The translations under genes and the position numbers were made by a program. Under the pieces are notes generated by a model that saw only the letters and a list, made by a program, of their open reading frames with translations, made no database searches and had not been told where the DNA came from. DNA of 64,000 nucleotides from Amphiduros pacificus (lineage: Eukaryota > Annelida > Polychaeta > Phyllodocida > Hesionidae), in the NCBI GenBank assembly GCA_949316495.1, contig OX439004.1, positions 39,500,561-39,564,560 of the forward strand, read 5' to 3'. This document shows positions 26,013 through 40,900 of this stretch, piece by piece (the first letter of the stretch is position 1; each line of letters begins with the position of its first letter).

Positions 26013-26431
26013 TGTGGTTATCATTATAATCATGATAGCATGCATAGAAGACCAGAATTGTGGTTTTGATGTTTGAATATGCTTTGAATATCATTTTATT
26101 CTTACCTTGTTTTTCTTCCAGGGATCTTACAGTAGCATTGAGTTCTGCCTTCATTTCCTTTTCAAACTCATCCTCACTAGAGGAATGGTCCACCCCATTA
26201 TTTTGGATGGCTTTCTTGCATGACTTGGTTGCGGTAGATGGACTTCCTTTAAGCATCATGTCAATCTCATCCTCTGAACTGCAATCAAAATGATGTGAAT
26301 TAGTAAATACATACCCATCAGATTTAGTTTCTGCGTATTTTAGAAGGAGCACTGGCAATTATTCACCTGTCAACCTGCTCCATATCACTGTCCAGGTCCA
26401 CTATGTAGTCTTCATCTCGGTCGTACTCCAT
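23895..26431 (-). CDS. EAPP: E2F-associated phosphoprotein homologue (EAPP), complete, five exons
   Basis: Minus-strand exons 26367-26431 (ATG), 26106-26278, 25736-25846, 24879-25170 and 23895-24279 (TAG) join in phase to 341 aa. Family landmarks occur in order: acidic N-terminus with SSEDEIDMML, SSSEDEFEKEMKAELNAT, YFDSESDDE, SNDDLLYDP, QQWVDKQR, then DAVLNCPGCMTTLCLDCQRH (Cys201-204 and Cys209-212 pairs), YRAMFV, and the C-terminal RCTECNTEVGVHDVDE with YHFFNVLAS. In humans EAPP is a nuclear phosphoprotein that modulates E2F-dependent transcription. This copy is about 55 aa longer than I recall for human (285 aa), mostly from an Arg/Gly/Ala-rich insert in exon 4 and Pro/Glu/Gly repeats (PPEGPV units) in exon 5. 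The assignment is firm. Confidence 0.96.
25217..25298 (+). repeat. Dispersed repeat family B, copy 1
   Basis: AACAAGAAGGTCTTT, an A run, then TCCTTTTTGAAAATGATATT matches 57695-57775 with few changes. It lies in an EAPP intron. Class unknown. Confidence 0.65.
25441..25590 (+). repeat. Dispersed repeat family C, copy 1
   Basis: GCAGTCTGTAAAGTGCACTT, GCACTCTACTGTCTGATG and a later CTTGATGTCTAT phrase match 32660-32815. The shared GTGCACTTGCAC is a short palindrome. It lies in an EAPP intron. Confidence 0.65.
25925..26012 (+). repeat. SINE-like 3' end with (ATT)n tail, copy 2
   Basis: GAGCAGACCTGGTCTGATA, TAGCGCTATATAAATCG and a tail of about eleven ATT units. It is the same family as 13880-13985, here in an EAPP intron. 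Confidence 0.65.
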
Positions 26432-26504
26432 ACTTGACGCTTAGAAGATCACAAAATGTCAAATATTATCAAATGATTCTCCAAGAGTTCACCAAAAACA
26501 CAAC

Positions 26505-27340
26505 ACATTTGATTTGATTTGATTTGATTTGATATGTTGGCCGCGCCACTTTTGTCTCGTGGGCACTCAGAGCCTACGCAGCGTGGCTACCCAGCTAGAG
26601 GGGAGATCCAATACGCACTATCTCCAATCTGTGAGTAGCACTCGTGCTGACCGCCCGGTGCAGGCCCCTACACTGATGAAAAGCTACCCTATCTAATTAT
26701 CACCTTCTGCACTGACAACTTTCACCTCAACACTCACTCCTTCCCTTGGGGCCTACAATCCCCAGCGCGCTAAAGGGCGTCCAATATCCCTATACAGCCT
26801 GAGGCGTCCAATATCCTCGTAAGCCCTACCAATCACAACTAGAGGCTAAAGATGTCCTCCACGTGAGTACCTAGTGATCTTCAGCACCTTCATATCTACC
26901 AGCTGCCTCCTTACCAACTTTTCTAATCCCACAGAGACTACATCCTGAGTAACCGACATCCCCCACTAAACTATGACTACCACTCCTTTTCTTTCTCCGC
27001 CTGAAAAGGACCTACAAGAAATAAAATCATTAGTACCATAATCCCACCGTGACTACATCCTAGATAACCAACATCCCCCACTAACTATGACTAACATTTT
27101 TCTCACCATCCTGATCCAGACCTGCAAACCCTACAAATCACAATAACAATTAGTGGCTGCAAATAACTGGAACAAAATATAAATATCTTCATCACCTGAA
27201 ACACCAAGAAAAAATTAAGATTTTAACACCGAGACTACATCCTAGATAACCAATATCCCCCACTAACTATGACTAACATTTTTCTCATCACCCTGTTCCA
27301 GACCTGCAAACCCTACAAATCACAATAACATTCGTTTCTT
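26505..27340 (-). mobile_element. Unclassified retroposon-like element with (AAATC)n tail and internal repeats
   Basis: On the minus strand the stretch ends in AAATCAAATCAAATC, a tail of the kind that terminates non-LTR retroposons. Its body is much richer in C and G than the surroundings. A block with GACTACATCCT, then ACATCCCCCACTAA and CTATGACTA recurs near 26937, 27050 and 27234, the last two also sharing CAGACCTGCAAACCCTACAA. No protein was recognised. It starts about 70 bp upstream of the EAPP ATG, so it may contribute to that promoter. Confidence 0.45.
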
Positions 27341-27599
27341 GAAGCATGAAGCACATGTGTCTCTCGTCTATTGTATTAGGATATTTGCCTTATTGACGTG
27401 CCAAGCTAAAGATATCTCGCATTTTCCAAATTGGTACAGTGCTGTCCTCTGACGGAATCAATTATAAGATCACACCCAGGTTCACATTTTGAGGCCGCTG
27501 AAGCACTGTTAGCTTGAGCCAAGCCTGTTGGCTCCTGTTCCTCTTTGATGATCCAAAGATTGAAAACATATCACTTTTCTTACATGTACTCAGGCCTGT

Positions 27600-27850
27600 T
27601 CTGGAAGATATAACCTGTTCCAGGAAATCTGTGATGGGGTGAATTGTCATGTCAAGGACATGCTACTTGACTGCTACCTTCCCTTATGAACCTTCTTTGT
27701 ATTGGGTAGGGTCCCTTTCTTGATGGAGGGGGCTACAACTCAGTCAAACATGCTATATGACAATTCACTAAGGCAGCACTATGTCTGCTACAAGTAGGTC
27801 TCATCATTAAATGAATGAAATAAAGTTGAAAGTTACTGAAAGTAACAAAC
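27600..27850 (+). mobile_element. SINE copy with internal insertion
   Basis: It matches the 5590-5877 body (GAATTGTCATGTCAAGGACA, ACAATTCACTAAGGCAGCAC, CTACAAGTAGGTCTCATCAT, GAAATAAAGTTGAAAG), but about 100 unrelated bases separate the two halves of the hairpin. Confidence 0.65.
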
Positions 27851-30800
27851 AACAATCATTTATATGTCCCCTGCATGGAGTGATGAAGTGGCAGATGGGT
27901 CTACCTCTTGTTTTCTTCATGATTTGATACATGTAATTTATTTCTAATATTTCATCATTGTAAAATCCAGTGGGGCTGAATCATGAACTTTTGGCCCAAG
28001 TACTTTGTTGAGCATATTGAATAACCATGGTTATAATTTTTATTAATTAAGTATGCAAATACACTAGTCCAGAAAAAATGGTGCAGTCATGCCTATTAAG
28101 AAAACTGAATAGACCAGTTCTTTGGGGGTTGCCATTGGAGATAAAACTAATACATTTAAACTAAAGATTCTTTGCAGATGATAGCCAGAAAGCCTTATTA
28201 TATTGCAGGAATGGTCAAACGATGACAATTGGACTTCAATGCTCAGAAATGACATCGATGTAATAATTAGGGCGGATGGGTATTTCAATGCGGCAACCTT
28301 CTCACTGATAGTGGATGTGTACTTTCTTTACTACTTTTTTATGATTATTCAAATGTATTTGAGTTAGATGACCATATACATCATATATGAGCTTATGTAT
28401 GGTTGCTGCTGATGGATGGATGGATAACCTGGACAATGTTTTACTCAAAGACATTGCATCAAGGTCAACCTTTAGTGGGTAATAAATGATATATTGGAAG
28501 AATGAAGTTCATCTTCAACTACCAGTAATTGCAGATAAGTCTTGTTGGACTGAAACAAAAAATCAACTCATCTTCACATTAGTTTCATACATTTTTAATT
28601 ATATATTACATAATGTATATAGTATAAATGTACAAAATTACAGTTGACCTATTAATTTGGTCCTTGTATACCATTTATGCAATATAATTAATTAAATTCT
28701 ATTTCAATGCTTGTATTCTGTCAAACCAACATCAATGTCAGGTTTTATTGTGGACAATATGGTATATAGCATATCTTAATCAGCACCATGTGAAATTAGG
28801 AAAGGGAAAATATGCCTACCTATTATTAAATAAATGACAAAAAGAAAAGAAAACAAAAAACAAATAGCACTACATATGAAGCAGCTGTGGCACATTTGTA
28901 TTCAGCCTTTCAGACTGCAAGAGTTTTAATTGTGAAGATTAAATTGCTCCAACAGACAAAACCTGAAATATTCTTAATAGTTTACAAAATGTATCCGTTA
29001 TAAAAGGAGTGCTTCAATGGTTCATACATAAAACATATTTAAAATCACACATAAAACAAGCCCAAACACACAATGACTGTAAACAAACATGTTTAGTACA
29101 ATACTATTGTTAAGAAACTCTTTGGAATATAATAAAAAAATATGCATTTAGATGTAATCAATATTTACACAAACATTGAAATAAAGATTTAATGCTGAAT
29201 GTATTTGATGCCAAGCATTTCTGCTTCATCATATCTTCAGTAACGTATGATCTGTTGCATCTGCACCTTATTCATAAAATAATTATTTTTCGGATCATAA
29301 TTTGTTTCCACATTCTTTGACAAACACAGCAGACAATTTGCAATCCGACACAAATATAATACAGCCCTTTGAGGTATACTTCTCTCATTAAGGTCAGATC
29401 TACCGGGTATGTTTTGGAACATGCCTAACATAATTTTAGAAGACAAAATGAGTACAATAAAAAAAGTTAGATACAATGTATACCATAAGGATCACACTGA
29501 TTATATTATTTTCTGATAACACTATATTCATAAGGCGAGAGTACTGTTTACTCGTATATAACAGATTTGACACATAAGAATAATTCAAACTGAAACATTT
29601 TCTCCTGGAGGAGATTGCCTTGTTCTGTGGTTAATATTATGTTCTGGTATCACTACTTTTACAAATGGCAGTTTCTATCAGTAAGTGGTGATGTGATTGA
29701 CTGAGTTACTAAAACTTACAGTTGACATCTCACAACCAATTGTGGACGTTCTTGGCATTCTTTATGCTAGGAAAGAGGTGATATTCTTTCAAAGCGTTTC
29801 ATTATACATACACATAACACAAATCCTGGTATATAATTGTGAATACTAGAAGCTTTACCCATGAGGAGGGTTTTATTCTATTAAATAATTCTATGACATC
29901 TACATGGTTGGTTTAATGGTGTACTCTGACTTATTTACAGACTTTTAATATCACATTAAAAATCATAATGAACTGTCACTAAAAGGGAGACCCTTGTTTT
30001 TTTCTTTTGGTTCAATCTTTGATATTGTTTTTCATGTCCTGGCCTCTCTTAATACTAAGTCAAGTTAGTCTCATCTTGCCATATCATAATTTACCATAGA
30101 GGCCTTAAATCATGCTAAATGAAATACATATTTAATGCATTTGATCCTTGTGAAGTGATTTTTCACAATCATATTGGCCTCTGTATATATTTTAAGGACA
30201 CACAGGCCTCTCCCTGATTTGGTGGCAGTTATTCCATTATTTTTCGATGCATCACCACACATTAATGTGTTTTTCTAGTGTTGTAACTCCCTTTAGAGAA
30301 TAAATCTTCCTTTTATATTTATGCACTGCACTGAGACATTGCAAAAGATTATGTGAACAGTGAACTCTACATTTATTTGTTTATTGATTATGCTAATACT
30401 GGGTATATTTCATATATTAAAACAGGAAGACTACTTATTATGCAATTATTAATATAGCTATTAATATAAATCTATTTAAAGAGTATTCAACTGTAAAAAA
30501 AACATACTTTATCTGAATTCTATTTTTCTAGAATTATATCAGCATTTTGTAGTCTTCTGATAAAATACAGTGTAAAATTATCAGGGTAAGATTTTAGGAA
30601 CAAAAATGTTGCCGTATTCAAAAAGAAATCTCATAAAATTAAAGAAAGTGTATTTAGTTTTTGTTCTATTATCCAGTTTTTAATTTTTTTTTTTGCATAA
30701 CTGCTCGGTTTGTTTATATATACAATGAAATGAAATGCCTGCGATATACACAATAAAATACAATTCTATTCAGCAGCAGTATAAAAAAATACCATGGGTT

Positions 30801-31966
30801 TTTGTTGACCCAAAAGCTTCATGCACCTTTAATTATACTGACACTTTGACATATAACTTCTTGCAGAAGTCATCTCAACATGACTTAAAACTATATGAAC
30901 TCGTCTGACCATAACTTATAGCATTATAATAGCATGGGATTCTACAAAAGTATAGCATGGTATTGTACAAAAGTATCTTAGCTTGAAACTCATGTGATAC
31001 TCTTTCGCATGGGCTTACACACTCAAGATTGCTATATAACAAGGTAACTTTGTGAGTGGGATATTTTTGCGAATTAATAAATATATTTTATAGAGGGGAG
31101 GGGGGATTTGTGGTAAAATGCTTAATATTACTGATGGATATATAGCCAAGTATATAGTACATTTGTCTGACTAATAATATGCAAGAGATCATATTGCGTT
31201 GTATTTTGTTATGATTTTCATCAAGTTTTCACAATATGTATAAATGGGGAATGCATAAATAAAACAGACTATTGATTGTAAATTATATTTAGTACCAGCA
31301 AAGTCACACTCATTTATTTTGTGATCATATATTTGTTTCATTCATCTATCTAAAATATATTTGATCCCAATATTGGTTTAGTAATTTTCAAAAGTCCTAA
31401 GGGAATTGACTGATTTGTTGTCTTTTTTCATTCATAATCTCTGCCAGATTATCATGATCCATCATTGAGGCAGTATAATCAAACACAATTAAATGCACAT
31501 GTATTATTTGATGTCTCTCATCTACACAACTACAAATTATATTGAATAAAGAGGGAAAATTGTCTATTTTTGGAAGACTCACTTTGTGTCTATCAATCAG
31601 GCAGTCAAGAGAGATTAAAGGCAGAATATTGGCATTATATCATTGAGTCTCCATGAAAAAGCTGGTGCCTAAAAATGTCTCACACAAAACCTCCATACAT
31701 TTACACCATAAATAAAAACAATATAGTTTACCTCTATTCTGTAAAAAGTCTGCTAGTCTTAAATTCATTGTGTGTGATTGCAGATTTATCTACCTGTCCG
31801 TAGCAGATGGAAGACAGGCTACACGATTGTATGAATAGTTGGTATGAAAATGGTCAATGATTAATGAAATATATGGCTACCTTAATGACAAGTTGTGATA
31901 ATATAATAATGCAATATGAATATTAATGATTGGTTGTCATGGATATGATTGTATTCAACTCTGTGA
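27851..31966. other. Gene-free AT-rich region, including integrin 3'UTR
   Basis: No exon was recognised on either strand. TTTATT at 31313-31318 is the first AATAAA on the minus strand after the integrin stop, implying a 3'UTR of about 650 nt. Several small frames (28064-28288, 29237-29476, 31397-31582) have no motif. Confidence 0.4.
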
Positions 31967-34900
31967 TCACTGCTTTCCAGCATACATTGGATTCTTGAAT
32001 GTTGATGTGGCTTGTTTGTAGATTGGGTTCTCTCCCTGAAAGGATTAAAAAACACAGTTTAAATTTAGACATTAAAAATAATATATCTTTAAAACTGAAT
32101 TTCAGTAAATCTATTTATCTCTTGTACATAGGTCCCAAACTTGATGAGTTGAGTATGAATTAAAATTTCTTTGAGCTTTTTGGATATAATAATTCACAGT
32201 CTTAAGTGACTCACCGTATCCCATTTAGCATTTTGCCTTTCCTTTTCAAACTTGGCAAACTCTCTCCTGTCGTGTAAGGTTGTGAAGAGTTTCCAGATAA
32301 GGAGGAGGAGAAGTCCTACTAAGACAATGCCCAGCACCACACCAAGGACAATGGCCAGCACATTGACCGGCTCAGGACACTCTACAAACATCAAGCAATC
32401 CCAATCCTTACTCTCAGTCTACCACTTATTTCTTATACTAATTTCAAATAGCTTCAAAATTTGTCTCATACATCACTGTTTAATAATTCATTTATAAAGC
32501 AATACCTTGTGACCATTTGTCAAAAAGCTACTGTAATATCTGCAGTGTCAACAATAATAGCAAACAGGGTTACAGCCAGATTCCTTCTTACATTATACAT
32601 AACACTGGAATTGCTGTATTAAAAGGTTGCGATTTAATCTAATGGCCCAGCATTGTACCCTATGATGCAGTCTGTTAAGTGCACTTGCACTTTGCTGTCT
32701 GATTTAATTCATTGAGACAATTAAAGTTTAAGATCTGCATTATAAAACATGTATAATATACATTCAGGTTTTGGACTGTTCCAAAAAGGTTGACTTGATT
32801 TCCATACTGCCATACTTCCTATAAAAATGTAATAATAGATTTTTCGCACAAAAAGACTGTAGAATGTTTATATTCAGACAGACCTGCTGAATGTCATTGG
32901 CTAATATGGTTTATTTTATTTTACCTTTGGTCCGCTGAACTCTGACTAGATCACTGTTGTACTCATATGTGAAGTAAAACATACAGCCATCATCATCCTG
33001 GAACTGGCACAACTTGTTAGTTTGGTGGTCCTCTGCAACACATCAATCCATTTAAATCATATTAGATATTTTAAGATCTATTATAATATCAAAAATATTA
33101 ATCTTATAAATCTCATTTGAAAAACAATGGCCATTTTCATTAATTGTACTCATGGTTTTAAAATATACAGGAGCATGAGATCAGTTGGTCTTTAATATAA
33201 GACTGAATGTGGGTTGTCATATGAGTGACCTATTTATTGCCTGCAGGAAAGTATACACTCTCAAAGATGCAGAACACTTTGCTTGAGACAAGAAACAAAG
33301 TTAATGGCCAGCCTTTCAGCCTAAACAGTCTTTATAACTTAAATAAAAATGATAATAATTACAAAATACTGGCCAAAACTAATAAGTTGGCCTTGTGAAT
33401 TTGGCATATAATATGATATTTTTATATTACCTTCCACTGTATCTACAACTTGCACGAAGGAGCAGTTAGCTTTGCAATAGTCAGATGAGTGAGGTCCACT
33501 CTCAAAGGCTTTGCACTGTACACACTCCTTGTTGGTATCACACCTTCCAGAACAGGTCTGCAACAATCAACAAAGCAGCTGACACTCAACAAATTCAACA
33601 TTTGAATGATTTTATTTTTAAAAGGCTAAATTTAAAATAACAAAATTAATATCATAATTGAAGTGAGATAAATAAATTTATTTACACAACAACATCAGTT
33701 GCCTAAGCAAGTGTTTTTCTTTGGTTTGTGAGCAATATCTCCACTTTACTCATTTACTATAGATATAAGACAAATGACCCTCATATATATGACTCACCGG
33801 GCAGTCTTCACATGTAGGGCCCCGATATGTAGTGTCCAGATTACATATACATCGCCCACATTTACATGTTCCTTTCCCATTGCAGATTTGCTGAAATCAG
33901 AAGATTTTATCACATGTAACTCAAAAACACTAGGATTTACATATTCATAATAATCAAAACCAGGGTAACCCTACTCCACTAAGAGCCTCTAAACCATGAT
34001 ATAAATAGCAATAAAATCTTATGGAGTATGATGCGAATGTATTTACCTAATACAAACATTTGAACTACACTGTCATGATAAATACTTAGATGACTTTCTA
34101 CTACCCACCCCCTCTGTCTGGCCAGGTCCTGGTTTGGCTCTACATCCCTCGTTACTGACGGCACACTCACAAGCTGTACCATTGTATCCAGAGTTACAAG
34201 AACACGCTCCACATTCACACCTTCCACGGCTTATACCTGCAAAACATCATCAACATCATCCAACGTCATCCAGCCAGACTGGTCTGTACTATATTGCTTA
34301 TTGCATCATATATTTAAAGATCTACTTGTTATATGCTACAGACTGATTAAATAGTTCAAGTTGGTTATGCCAAATCTGCCAAGTTTGCGATTACCAGTGT
34401 TTATTGCTTGTATTTATCTTTACCTCCACACAGCTTGTTGTCATAGTAGTCACAGGAGTAGTCGTCACAGCCACAGAACTTGCCAGAGAATCTCTTGCTT
34501 GAGTCACCCGGTGTGATAGGATTGCAGTCACACGTGCCGCACACACATGTACCGTGCCCCTCACAAACCTCACTGGTGTTTGTCCTGATAATGCACAAAT
34601 ACACACACATAGCAAACAAAAACCATACATAGAACTTGCTATGATAATACCCCATAAGATACCAATTTGACAATCAAGATTATATCCATTTGCAAAATAA
34701 TTAGACGGCCAACATATTTGTATCATTGCACCACCTTTACACTTTAGCCTGGAGAGCCTTTTCATGGTGAATGTGTTTTAGGTTATGAATGAAATGGAAA
34801 TGAAATGGAAACATCCTCAATTTTTTAGAGGTATAAGTCATACACATTGATCTTCATGTATAACAGCTAAAATTTAGTACCTCAATATGTTTTTATAGGA

Positions 34901-37900
34901 GGTCATCTATCATAGGATAAGACTTACTTTCTACAAGCAGCATCATAGTCCTCGCTGTCAAGGTTGGAGCCGTCACACTCACACTGCTTGCCGTACCTGC
35001 CAGCGTCACACGTACACCCTCCACACTCAAACGTGCCACTCTTATTACACTTGTCACTGAATCGCTCCTGAGAAACCACCCATATTCAATGTCAGAGTTT
35101 ACTTCAATTTAAGCTCTTGCTTATACAAAATTATCAGAGCTGCTGGGTTATCATATATTCAAAAATGAAATGGTTAGTTATGTAGGAAATATTATGAGGT
35201 AATGAAATGATATAAAACAATAACTCATATTAATGTGATCATTTAGGACTAGCAGATTTCTTGATATTCATCCATAGTTCATAAAGTAAAGCTAAACATG
35301 AGAAGTTTATTTACTAAAATCCATACTGCTTATCTTGTAAAATACAAATAATGTTTCAACCTGATTTATAAATATATGATATCAAATGATATTGTGCTAA
35401 ATGAAATTCAACTGTGAAGTAAATATCAGTACTGACGCCCAGAAACAACATGTGTACCAATTCTAAACATCCAATGAGATTTGAAAAGATCAGAGATTTC
35501 CCACAATAGAATCCTTATAAATTACATTTTGATTATTCTTAACACAATATAGGAGGGTGCTGAAGGGGAATCAGAACATGTATACATATCATCCTTATGT
35601 CCCTAATTCACCACAGACAAACTTGAATACCTATTTTGGGCCTCTTTCTGAATACAATGCTTACAGATAATGGATTGGAATGAGAGGAATATCCACAGAA
35701 ACACTCTTAAATCTTTGATAAATTATAATGTCTTACCCCAGACTCTCTTATTATTCTAAGGGGTGATAATATATATATATATATATGTAGTACTGTTATT
35801 TGAACTCAATTCACTTAAGATTGCAGATAAAGGGGATGCAGGTTGATGCAGGCAGGTCTATATATACTTAGCAATGGGGGTTCATAGGTTTGGATGAATC
35901 ATGTTATTTTCTGTTTTTCAAAATGTGCTTTTCCTATTTTTAAAAATTTCTGAATCAATCATATTGGTTTTTTGTAACACGGATGGTCCTTTTTTTGATA
36001 TCCACTGCCGACAGGCGGTGGATATCAAAAAGGGACTATCTGTGTTATTCTGTGATCGGTACGATCATGGGAAATGCGTAGTCATATCCTCTGGGTTGTA
36101 ATTCATTTTTTTTCTGTGGTCATTATTGTTGAAACAACTGACAACACTGTGGAGTGTTCGTCGTGTGCATGCGATTGATTCCAATTTGCGCATGCGTCCC
36201 GGCGTATGAAAACATATGTAAAAGAAGTAAAACAAAAAAAGAAGTGTGTGATGTAAACAAAGCAGAACGTTCAAAACTATGTCATCGTGTTCGCCCATTG
36301 TTTCATAAAATTATCTATTTGAATTGCTTCGAAATGCTTCCCAATTGCTAGAACAAGGAATTTTCAGTAAGTTTAGTTCAAATTTTGTGTAAATCGGACA
36401 ATTAGAACAGAAATGAGATGCAAAAGTCTGATCGATGACTTGCAATAGCGCCTGAGCGTTCATATACCAAATTAAATGTTTTTAAAAGATGAATGAAAAT
36501 AATTTCAACTACCTCATCAGTTTGCAATGATTGTTTGTGTTTAAATGTATTTTGTTGTTTATTTAAATTTTTGTTTTGTTTGTTGTAATTTATGTTTTGT
36601 TTATTGTAATTTTTGTTTTGTTTGTTATTTTTTCCCCATCCGTGTAACATGTGGAGCACAACTTTTTCTTGTTTATCAGTATTCATTCTTACAATAAGGT
36701 AATTTCAATAAAAAATAATGTTCAAGACATGCTTCCCAAGTGCCATGGCTCAGATTATAAAACTGAAGCCTTAAAAGTACAATCAACATCAATAAAGTGT
36801 CAAGTCTGTCTGTGGTGAATACAATGTGCCCAAAAATCAAGGAACCTTGTCATCACAAATATTCCACCACCACACCTTATCTTTGTATTATTTATCAACA
36901 TTACACTTCTGTTTCAGGGGTTACCTACTTTGGTGCCTCTAGGATGCTGAAATAACAAACTTAGGTCATGACTAAAAGACAACACAAATCTATGTGAACT
37001 TGCAAAATCTCATATTATCCTTGATAAACAACATGCTCTTATAGTGTACTGATGGAGGGGGGAGACCTTTGCCTTGTCTCTCTTTGCTACATAGATCATT
37101 CTGATTATCTGTGATAAAAGCTAAACATGTATAACAAATAAGGGGATCAGATAAATGTTTACCAGGATAACATGAAGAGCATCAGAAATAGTTAACATCC
37201 TATGTATAAAGTATGAGTCATGCATTTACCAGTGAGTATTAATAGTCTTTATTATTGAGCTAGACATTTTGGCTCAATCAAAATGTTCTGCCAACATAAT
37301 ATCAGGAGGACAAGATACAGTTAATGTTTAGTAATAATTTATTAATATATGATTGGTAAATTGGGAAAATTTCTTAAAGAGTCTAATATATTAGTATGGG
37401 ATATTACATGGGAATTTTGGATTAAGAATTTTTTTTTTTTAACAGTTCTATCTAATAACAAATGTAGTTTAAGTCAAGACTATTGAGAAGACTCAGACCA
37501 TCAAATATTCAAAACTAAAGAAAAAGATTTCTGTAAATAAAATTAAATCTTACCTCATTGTGCTCCAGTTCACACTCGCATTCACAAATCAGATCCAAGT
37601 TGATTTTCAGTTTCTCAGTTAACCCAACTGGATATATACTAAATGTTTTATTCCACTCAGATCGATCTGCTGGACATTTAGTCACTTCTATAGTCACTTC
37701 GTATGTAACCTGCAAAATGATGAAAACATGTATTTGGTTAAGCATTTGATTATATAAATATTCAAGTCCAAAAGTGAAATGATATATTTACATGAATCCA
37801 TGTTATAATCAGTTTAATGCATCATGTACAAGAGGCTTTTGATCTTTGCTCTAAAATGATTTTCAAATTCACATGCAAGCTAACTTTGTTTTAGACAATT

Positions 37901-40900
37901 TCAAAATATCTGCTTACATTATGTCCGATACCAAGACCACTGCATAGTGCTGTGTCCCTCCACTCAGAGCTGAAACAATTAGAAATAAAAAATCCAATCA
38001 ATCCAATTCTGTGCTAATTTAGTAACATTTGTACAACATGTTTGGAAAAATAGATATCATACTTTGTCTTGTCTTAATTAACCAAACTGAACTGTATATT
38101 TAACAACAAAAGCTTGTATCAGATTGATCACATCAGCCTTTTAAATATTACACATTTTGATAAAAATATCACAATGTTCAGTTTTTCGATTATTTCAAAT
38201 TATTATAAAATAACCAAAAATGCATCTTCTCACCCTGTGCATTTACTTCTGAAGTACACATTCACATCATCTGCTCCTTCTGTTTTCATCTCCACCGTTG
38301 ATGATATCTCCTGCAATATATATCATTCTCACTGGTTGCAATTCACAATAATTCAAACGATGTTCATTATACTATTTTTAAAGAAATGTGGGTCGTCATT
38401 TAATGTGTGGCAACATTATTCAAACATGCAACATGTGAATGCATTATTGTTTTCAAAAATATTTCGTACAATATAAAGATAAGTTTGAAATAAGTTAATA
38501 GCCTGTCTACAAACAGCATATAGATGCACAAATGTCTCATATCATGAACAACCTTCCTGTATATAACATACCCTGTAATTTTGCTTGACAAGTTCTACCA
38601 CATTAGATGAATCGTTAGCCAGTTCTCCCACAGTGGAGCCCTCTATGAATGCCCCAAGCTTCCTGTACACATCCAGTTGAGACTTGGTGACCGCAAATAT
38701 TACATTTACTTTCTTCTCAGCAATCTTGTTGGACAGTTGACTTACTGATGGATAGTCCTTAAAGAAACACAATTCATAAACAATTAATAATGTACCAGTT
38801 GCGCAAAGCAGCAATATATTTTCTATATCAGATCAATAGCAATGAACTACATTAATACAATCTCACACAGACATGTAACTTGGTAAAACAGACACTGCAT
38901 ATATTCTGGTCCTATATTCTGTGCCTCTATAATTCAAGCAATGCTTACCTGGTTGAGGCTTTCACTGTAGTAACCTTTGTTGTCCAAGTGACAATTTCCG
39001 TCATTGGGAGTCACTATTCCTCCAAGCTGAAACACAGGGACACACGTCATGTAAGGATAATATATGCCATAGTTGCATCATAACAAACAATCCAACTCTC
39101 AAAATCATCTGCATCTTTTACTTACCAATTTTTTTTTTTACTTAATTAAAAAATGACAAAGACGCTTTTAAACATCATTAAATACTAATTACTGTACATT
39201 TAAATCTATTTTGGTAATAAGGTGTACATGAAATATTCCAATCCAACGCCACAGCCACCAATGAAACATGGAAAGCCATCTGTCCCACCAAGTGTCTACC
39301 AATGTTCACATTACTGTCCTAGGTCTACCCAGCCATATTATACTACAACCACTCTTACCATCCTTTTTCCTAAACTATCTTACTATCTAAAAACAACTTA
39401 ACTTGAAATGTATGTCAAACCCAACATGTGCATTGACACCAAATTATTTTTCAGTTCTGAATAAATAGTGAGCTTGATTTATCAAACCAAAGATTATTTT
39501 CTGTTCAAAAGTAAAAGGGTGTCATGCATGCAAGGGTTTCACCATTAAAAAAATACAGAAAAACCTTATTCACCTTAATCACTACAAAATATATACTAGA
39601 CAAGAAGCAGTCAGAGATAATTTCAATCTGTGACAAAACGTGAAGCAGAATAATGGCAAGTGACAAACAAATCAAAGATTTCACACAAGGACACACTTCT
39701 GTTCCTTCCATGAAAACCAACAAAACGTACAAATAAATAAAACATAAATTAACAGCGACAAAAAAAGCTGAAAACGAAAATGTGTTGCAAATGCACTAGA
39801 GTTCACGATGCACAGATCTGCTACACTGCATTCTTTATCCATGCTGACGGAAGGTGACCAATAGGTGTCACTACAGGACAATACAAGGTGTGCAGAGGTG
39901 ACCAGGGAGAGGAAAGAGAAGTGAAGACAAATGTGTGGCAGTGAGAAGCTACACTTTTCATTCATTTGATCATATTCTCAATCTCTTTTTATATATGTTT
40001 AAATGTTTATGGAAGCAATGGAGTCTTGAAATCTCAAATATCAGTTAGGATCACTCATCGTTCACTCCATTTGAGCAATGACCTAGTCAGGAGAAAGAAT
40101 ACTTAAAAAATACTTAAAATGTAGCTTCCCTTCAGCCTTCTGATCAGAGACTTGAGGTGTGAGAAGAATATAACAAAATATTCTGTTTTAAACTGCATTT
40201 TTCATAATTAGTTTGTTTAATCTTCCAAAGCTTTTAATTAAAATTCTGTATGGTCAAAATTAATACCAGATATGTTTATTAATCTTGTTAAAAATGTCAT
40301 GTCAACACAATAACATTTAATTTGTTATTTGTGACACACTCAAAGTTAACGCAAAAAAAACTTTTCAAAAATGAAATCATTTTTAGGAATGATGCTGTCA
40401 CTCAGTCCAAGAAATTTAAATGGTTATTAGGAAATTTAAATATTGAATTTAGTGCAAACATTAGAATTAAATTGTGTATCCTTGTTGGTAGAATCAAACC
40501 AGTCACTGGTAATGCATTTTATAATTTCATTTTTTTGTGTGTGTTCCTGATTTGTCCCTACATTAAAAAAAAAATAGTGTACAGACAGATATAGATTTCA
40601 CAGAAACGTGGGTGTTACAGAGAGTGCAACATGATAGTTTGAAAGCACCCTGATGGGTGGGGCATCATGCGTCCAACAAACCTTTCCGTCGCCAGCAAAG
40701 TGAAACGACGCGTCACTGGAATATACCAGCATCTTTCTTGATGTTGACCGCCAACCAATTTCCTTCTGAAAGTGCAAATTTCCACACTCCAAACATTAAC
40801 TAGTGTGCATCATTTGTACATTAAACTCTTGTGCTCTTATCTATGAATATTCATGATGACTTCCATATATGTATACCGGTACATTAGAAGATCATGAATA

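Noticed and set aside
39681-39965. Minus frame containing [15 protein letters not shown], examined as a third alternative integrin exon
   Set aside because: It does not carry the EIGWR or AGDGK landmarks and has no matching 84-nt borders.
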